Shown here: positions 59,401 through 64,000 of the stretch, piece by piece
Position numbering within the stretch: position 1 is the stretch's first letter
Layout of the letters: every line of letters begins with the position of its first letter
NCBI GenBank assembly: GCA_033030425.1
Contig: JAUFSD010000001.1
Coordinates: forward strand, 744,001-808,000
Length of the DNA stretch: 64,000 nt
Reading direction: 5' to 3'
DNA from: Verpa conica
Lineage: Eukaryota > Ascomycota > Pezizomycetes > Pezizales > Morchellaceae
The notes under the pieces: generated by a model
Database searches by the model: none
Seen by the model: only the letters and a program-made list of their open reading frames with translations
What the model was told of the DNA's origin: nothing
Position numbers and translations under genes: made by a program

Positions 59401-59769
59401 GACTCAGGAAGTTATTCCTACTACATCCACAGTCACCACTCAACCTATAGTTACTCCTACGTCCGTGATAGCTACTCCACCCATAGCTACTCCTACATCT
59501 GTTGTCGTGACATCGGTCCCAATAGCAATCATCCCGACCACAAGCACAGCAACTTCAGCTCCAGCAGCCACTTCAACCAGTTTACCCGCCATTGGACACT
59601 ATTACCAATGCGGGGGAAATGGCTGGACTGGTCCCACGACTTGTATGAGTCCATACACATGTGTGGTGCAGAACGATTATTACCATCAAGTAAGTTCCAG
59701 GAGCATCATTAATCATCCCATGGAGGATTAAATTAAACCCAAATACTAACTTTAACATAGTGTCTATAA
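56416..59769 (+). CDS. CDH: Cellobiose dehydrogenase (heme b + FAD + CBM1)
   Basis: Secreted oxidoreductase that oxidises cellobiose to the lactone and hands electrons through its cytochrome domain to lytic polysaccharide monooxygenases. Nine exons (56416-56464, 56538-56683, 56747-56871, 56933-57432, 57501-57654, 57708-58050, 58111-59082, 59138-59689, 59761-59769) give 949 residues. Signal peptide 1 to about 21 (ends LVSAQ). Cytochrome domain to about 215: heme ligands Met84 (GGGMTSN) and His181 (QYHDNGF), 97 residues apart. Ser/Thr linker, then the GMC flavin domain with VVGGGAGG and LIERG, catalytic His728 (RSNHWLG) and Asn778 (ATNPSAP). Long Thr/Ser-rich linker, then CBM1 [16 protein letters not shown] to QCL. 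The final exon supplies only Cys, Leu and stop. Confidence 0.95.
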
Positions 59770-60703
59770 AAAAATCAACAATCCCATAGTAATGGGTTAC
59801 ATTTATAATTGAGGCTATATAGATTTTATGTATTTTTCCTCATTAGTAAAAGGTATTGTATATAGTTAGAATGACCAGGCGTCATTTGCATCGGGTACTG
59901 GATTCCCTGTAAAAGAGAAAAATAGCCGGTACATAGTTCTTGAATTATACTTTTAATTTATCTTTTATGAAGCCTAGAATTAAGTAGCCATCTTGCGGCC
60001 CCGTATGAAAATTACATATCTTTAAACATATTGGCTGAAAAGACAGTAACCACCAATATCAAAAACCCCTCATCCTGTTCGCTATGAAGTAGCGCATGTG
60101 TTGAGCTCGATTTACCCCACCCTTACTGATAGATATAGAAACATAAATCAGACAGTACTGGATTTATCGAGATAGATGCTTGGCTAGGCCATCATAGTGG
60201 CAAAGAAACTCCTCGTGATAAGATATATATACTAGGTAACCTATTTACTTACCCAAAGTTCCCGGTTAGGTATAATATATTATAGGGAGACAAAAATACC
60301 CGGTCACTCCCGTAGCAACCGAGAGCCCCATCTGTATGGAAGAGTAAATGTATCAAAATTAAATTTTCCACCGGTGGTAATAAGTATGGATTGGTATACT
60401 GGAATACAGTATAAAACCGGACTACCTGTCTGAAACACTATGGTGGTCCACAATAGACCACTGGTAGGTTCACAAATAGTCCCCATAATCCTAACCCAGG
60501 CCCTACCTTTTTGACACCCCATACCTAAAAGATGTAGAGAAATAAGTGGGACCACAACCAATTACCCACTGCCCTGCATAGATATCGTCAGATATCTAAC
60601 TTTATATAAATACAAATAGTTGGTATGTAGAAATTTGCCGTCGCACAATAAGCTATATAGGCACCAGGAGCTCAGCCTGTCCCACTATAGTGCTTGGTAC
60701 AGT
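59770..60703. other. Spacer, possible decayed repeat
   Basis: AT-rich 3' flank of CDH. A minus-strand 85-codon frame (60561-60304) has no domain. Nothing else recognised. Confidence 0.35.
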
Positions 60704-60859
60704 ATGTCTTCGGAATCCGGAAACATGTATCCGAAAATGCAGGGGAGATCGTGGAGTAAAAAAGCGGGGGAGATGTACGGAGGAATGTACGGAGGAATGT
60801 ACGGAGAAAGTGCGGAGGAGAAGGAGGGATACTATGGAGAGAATATCAAAGTCTTCTGA
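60704..60859 (+). CDS. Possible 51-residue Met/Tyr/Gly-rich peptide
   Basis: Frame from ATG at 60704 (MSSESGNMYPKMQGRSWSKK) to TGA at 60857. The middle carries a 12-bp tandem, ATGTACGGAGGA, encoding MYGG twice and MYGE once, followed by EEKEGYYGENIK. A TATA-like CTATATAGG lies at 60652-60660. No family recognised and no signal peptide seen. It may be a chance frame. Confidence 0.25.
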   Translation: MSSESGNMYPKMQGRSWSKKAGEMYGGMYGGMYGESAEEKEGYYGENIKVF

Positions 60860-61756
60860 GGCAAATAATCAGAGGATCTTCGTGTTATTCATGCTATTAG
60901 ACTTAAATGATGTCAGCCACCCATGTCCAGTCACATGACTCACCACATAGCTAGTTATACGTTATCTAGGAAGATAAATCTACCCTAGTATCTACTCTAA
61001 GGTAACAACTCGTATGACAGAGAGAAACGATGGGTATATACGTATACATACAAATACTAATCAATGAAATTATTACTTTGGTGGATGCTGGTATATACGT
61101 GAGGTATCTACTGGATTCCGGCCCGTAGATATACCTATTCCAGCGATCTCTATACTCACTAATCCATTATTATACTTTTATACACCATAAAGAAACTTTT
61201 ATTGCGCTCTGGGCGGTAAATAATATTACACATGCAGCCACAGAACTCGTTCTTCGTTCCTAGCACGAAGTTCACCTTAAACAAATAGAACTAGCCAAAA
61301 AATCACCACTCTTCTACTTGTGCCTTAAAAAAACAGATGTAGAGAAGTATACAGTCTGTTGTTAAGCTGGATCATTTAACGCCTATAAAATGTACATGTG
61401 ACTACAAAACGTATATGTATAAGCTTATACCTTGGGTCCTAATTAACTTAACCCACCTAACCCGTTTTCTAACTGCATTGTGCCTGAAATTCATCTGCCT
61501 CAAACACTGGCGCTGAAAAACAGTCCGGAAGATTGTACGGGAGGATGCCGTAGGAGAGTTTACGAGAAATTCTATTAGCCATGACAAAAAAACGAAAGAC
61601 TGAGTGATTATGGGACTTGATCCTTTAGATTTCACTATAGACCCAAACTCTATATTAGAACTGTATTGACCCGCCAGTAATACTTTAATCTAGACTCTAC
61701 AGATCATACTAACCCAATAAACTTCCTTCTTGAATCAATAAAGATAAAGAGCAAAA
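60860..61756. other. Spacer and promoter of the lyase-like gene
   Basis: 900 bp, AT-rich, only short frames. The last 60 bp are A-rich and lead into the start codon at 61757. Confidence 0.35.
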
Positions 61757-62917
61757 ATGCAGTCCTTAGCAGTATACACCTCGTTCCTCCTCGTTCCTTT
61801 TTCTCTAGCAGTTTTTGTCCACCCAGGTCTTCTCCACACTCAGGCCGAATTCAATCTGGTGGCTGCGAAGGTCGCTACAGGTGCTGAGCCATGGACTACG
61901 GGCTATAGCAAACTCACAGGCAATTCCCATGCCGCTACCACCTGGACCGCTCGCCCAGTTGCTACTGTTTATCGGGGAGCGACTACCGCGAACGCAGAAA
62001 ACTATTCCCTCCTATTCAATGATATGGCAGCAGCCTATGCTCTCGCCCTTCGTTGGAAGATTTCTGGGGATTCTGTGTATGCAACAGCAGCTGCCACTAT
62101 CATCGATGCTTGGTCGAGTACTTTGATCGCCATTGACGGTACATCTGATAAATTCCTCGCTGCTGGCCTCTATGGATACCAATTTGCAAATGCTGTCGAA
62201 ATTTTAAGGGGCTATAGTAGCTGGACTGGACTTGCAGCGGCAAAGAATACTCTCCTTAGCGTCTTCTATCCAATGAACCACAACTTCCTGACTAACCACA
62301 ATGGTGCTGTCATTGACCACTATTGGGCGAACTGGGACTTATGCAATATAGCCTCAACCCTTGCAATTGGTGTCGTTACAGACAATGAGACTATATACGA
62401 CGAGGCCATCAACTACTTTTACCACGGTGCTGGTAACGGGGCGATCGAAAAAGCAGTATGGAAAGTCTACGAAAGCGAGGGTCTAGCCCAGCTCCAAGAA
62501 AGCGGGAGAGACCAGGGCCATTCAATGCTAGTTGTTGGTATGCTGGGGATCATCTCAAAGATGGCACAGAGTCAGGGAGACGACCTTTTCGGGTACCTGG
62601 ATAACCGTATCCTGAAAGGAGCGGAATATGCGGCCAAGTACAACCTAGGCGAGGACGTTCCATATACGACATACGCAAATAGCGACGTCACCCAAGCAGT
62701 TATCTCACCGTCCTCGAGAGGCGATATCCGTCCAATTTGGGAACTCCTATATAACCACTACGTGAAAACCAAGGGACTTTCTGGGCCATACACTACGAGA
62801 TATGCGGCCCTTGTCCGAACAAATAACAGCGGTGCTGAAGGTGGAGGTGGAAATTATGGTCCAAACAGTGGTGGTTATGATCAGCTGGGGTACGGAACAT
62901 TGATGTATTCGGTGTGA
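61757..62917 (+). CDS. Secreted alginate/glucuronan lyase-like polysaccharide lyase
   Basis: Single exon, 386 residues. Signal peptide MQSLAVYTSFLLVPFSLAVF. The body fits the alginate-lyase (alpha/alpha)6 barrel family, most like fungal PL38-type glucuronan lyases: FVHPGLLHTQAEF, ALRWKISGDSVYATAAATII, NAVEILRGYSSW, TNHNGAVIDHYWANWDLCNI, and ESGRDQGHSMLVVGMLGII. Such enzymes cleave uronate polysaccharides by beta-elimination; the precise substrate cannot be read from sequence. His and Tyr residues in the NHNG...HYW and DQGHS blocks are candidate catalytic positions (inference). The C-terminal Gly/Asn stretch GGGGNYGPNSGGYDQLGYGT is typical. It lies about 2 kb after CDH in the same direction. 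Confidence 0.86.
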   Translation: MQSLAVYTSFLLVPFSLAVFVHPGLLHTQAEFNLVAAKVATGAEPWTTGYSKLTGNSHAATTWTARPVATVYRGATTANAENYSLLFNDMAAAYALALRWKISGDSVYATAAATIIDAWSSTLIAIDGTSDKFLAAGLYGYQFANAVEILRGYSSWTGLAAAKNTLLSVFYPMNHNFLTNHNGAVIDHYWANWDLCNIASTLAIGVVTDNETIYDEAINYFYHGAGNGAIEKAVWKVYESEGLAQLQESGRDQGHSMLVVGMLGIISKMAQSQGDDLFGYLDNRILKGAEYAAKYNLGEDVPYTTYANSDVTQAVISPSSRGDIRPIWELLYNHYVKTKGLSGPYTTRYAALVRTNNSGAEGGGGNYGPNSGGYDQLGYGTLMYSV

Positions 62918-64000
62918 TAAAGGGTGCGATGATGATATCTGAAGATAGACATGACGGAACAGAACTTGTCTAAAAAAACTATTCAGTTTGTTTGCGGACC
63001 CTCAAATGAGTTTTTCAGTTTCTAAATAGTAGGTATATGTTATACAATTAAATGTTATCTCAATAAAAAGCGAGTCTACGGCTATTGTACGTTGGCAAAT
63101 TAAACCGTACATTACAACCAACCATGAGGTATGAGATATAGCAACTACCAACAGCTCAACACAAAGATACTTATAATAATGATGGAAAAATAAATAAGTG
63201 CTTCTTTGGGAACCTTAGCTTCATATACAAAAAGAATAGAGAAAAAAGTATGGGAGAAGGCCCAAATTGGTAATTGGATAACTAGGAAAATACTTGTGGA
63301 ATTCTACACTCTAGCATGTAGGCAAAAATTATTCTACAGTATGGCTATAATTTTTATTGTCTTAACCTCAGATCCTAGCTAAATATTGTTAAACTTTTCA
63401 TATGTTAATCTGTTGTTGAGAAGTGTTTAGTTTTCGCATTTTTAGCCCTCTCACAACATTCATGATTCAGAGAGGTTGAATAATCATTTGGCCTGATAAA
63501 CTGTATAGGATATATAACTACGTACTAATTTCCTATTCTATAGTTTATCCCAGGTTTTTGTTTTTGTTTTTTGTGGTTGTTGAGTGTTGCAGCCAGTGTA
63601 TGTACAGCTAATTCTGTCAATGTACTATATTAACGAATGATAATTGATGGCCTGTACTAATATAAAGCGAAAATTGATATGAAGTCTCAAATAGATCAAT
63701 ACCTAAAATGGATAATATCAATAACGTACAGCTACCAGTTGAGGGATTCGTAAATTTATATAAGACTGTCATTTCTTTTAGAAAGCTTTGCTATCTATAG
63801 GGATTTCTAACGCCAATTACTTCTTAATATCTATTTAGGAGTAGTTAAATTGAAATAGTACTATTAGCCCATTAACCATTGGTATAATTCAATTTTGTAA
63901 AATAGAGAGGGCGAGAGTAGACTAAAGGCTTAGGAGGACTCGCTCCAGCGAGTGCTCCTATGGGCCCTATATATATGCTCCTTGAGGCGAATCCCCCTAC
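62918..64000. other. AT-rich terminal spacer with end hairpin
   Basis: AT-rich, no gene. At 63932-63962 TAGGAGGACTCGCT and AGCGAGTGCTCCTA form a near-perfect stem with a two-base loop, followed by GC-rich sequence running off the window; this may be the edge of another repeat. Confidence 0.4.

Overview
This is a nuclear window from a filamentous ascomycete (Pezizomycotina). The exact class is not fixed by the sequence; a Pezizomycetes-like genome is my best guess. Evidence: many short introns (about 50-220 bp) with GT..AG ends and CTAAC/CTGAC branch sites, fungal-only genes (VTC1, DASH subunit Dad2, BUD6, a fungal Alba-like protein, an AHC1-type zinc finger), and a CBM1-tagged cellobiose dehydrogenase. 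Genes sit in compact islands separated by AT-rich spacers holding miniature transposons. No CRISPR, operon or prokaryotic feature is present.

Layout. 359-2021 casein kinase I of the Cki1/Yck type. 2022-9034 is a long gene-poor, repeat-bearing block: a 365-bp inverted-repeat element, a hairpin-rich tRNA-like/SINE-like segment, and short palindromes. 9035-12810 holds a Tctex-type dynein light chain (five small exons), VTC1 and an STF2/TMA10-like protein. 12811-15116 holds a TA-flanked miniature element. 15117-28704 carries a Pep12-type syntaxin, a large disordered unknown protein, an Alba-like protein, an AHC1-like zinc-finger protein and a SCY1-like pseudokinase (Cex1/SCYL1). 28705-30723 holds a purine tract and a second miniature element. 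30724-40631 is the densest island: shugoshin and Dad2 (divergent), PITHD1, VPS29 and alanine-glyoxylate aminotransferase (divergent), and CCDC25. 42257-51375 carries BUD6/AIP3 and the ataxin-2 homologue PBP1, divergent. 51376-56415 is repeat-rich again. 56416-62917 carries two secreted polysaccharide-attacking enzymes: cellobiose dehydrogenase (heme b + GMC flavin domain + CBM1) and an alginate/glucuronan-lyase-like protein.

How genes relate. Most are housekeeping genes in chromosome segregation (SGO1, DAD2), vesicle and tRNA traffic (PEP12, VPS29, CEX1), polarity (BUD6, CK1), RNA and stress (PBP1, STF2-like) and vacuolar polyphosphate (VTC1). The most suggestive regulatory link is the 387-bp promoter shared by SGO1 and DAD2, which contains an ACGCGT box. 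The CDH/lyase pair suggests saprotrophic attack on plant polymers.

Limits. Exon borders were inferred by eye from splice motifs, reading frame and remembered family sequences; no alignment or RNA evidence was available. Exon sets were checked to sum to whole codons. Repeat calls rest on visible inverted repeats and flanking duplications.
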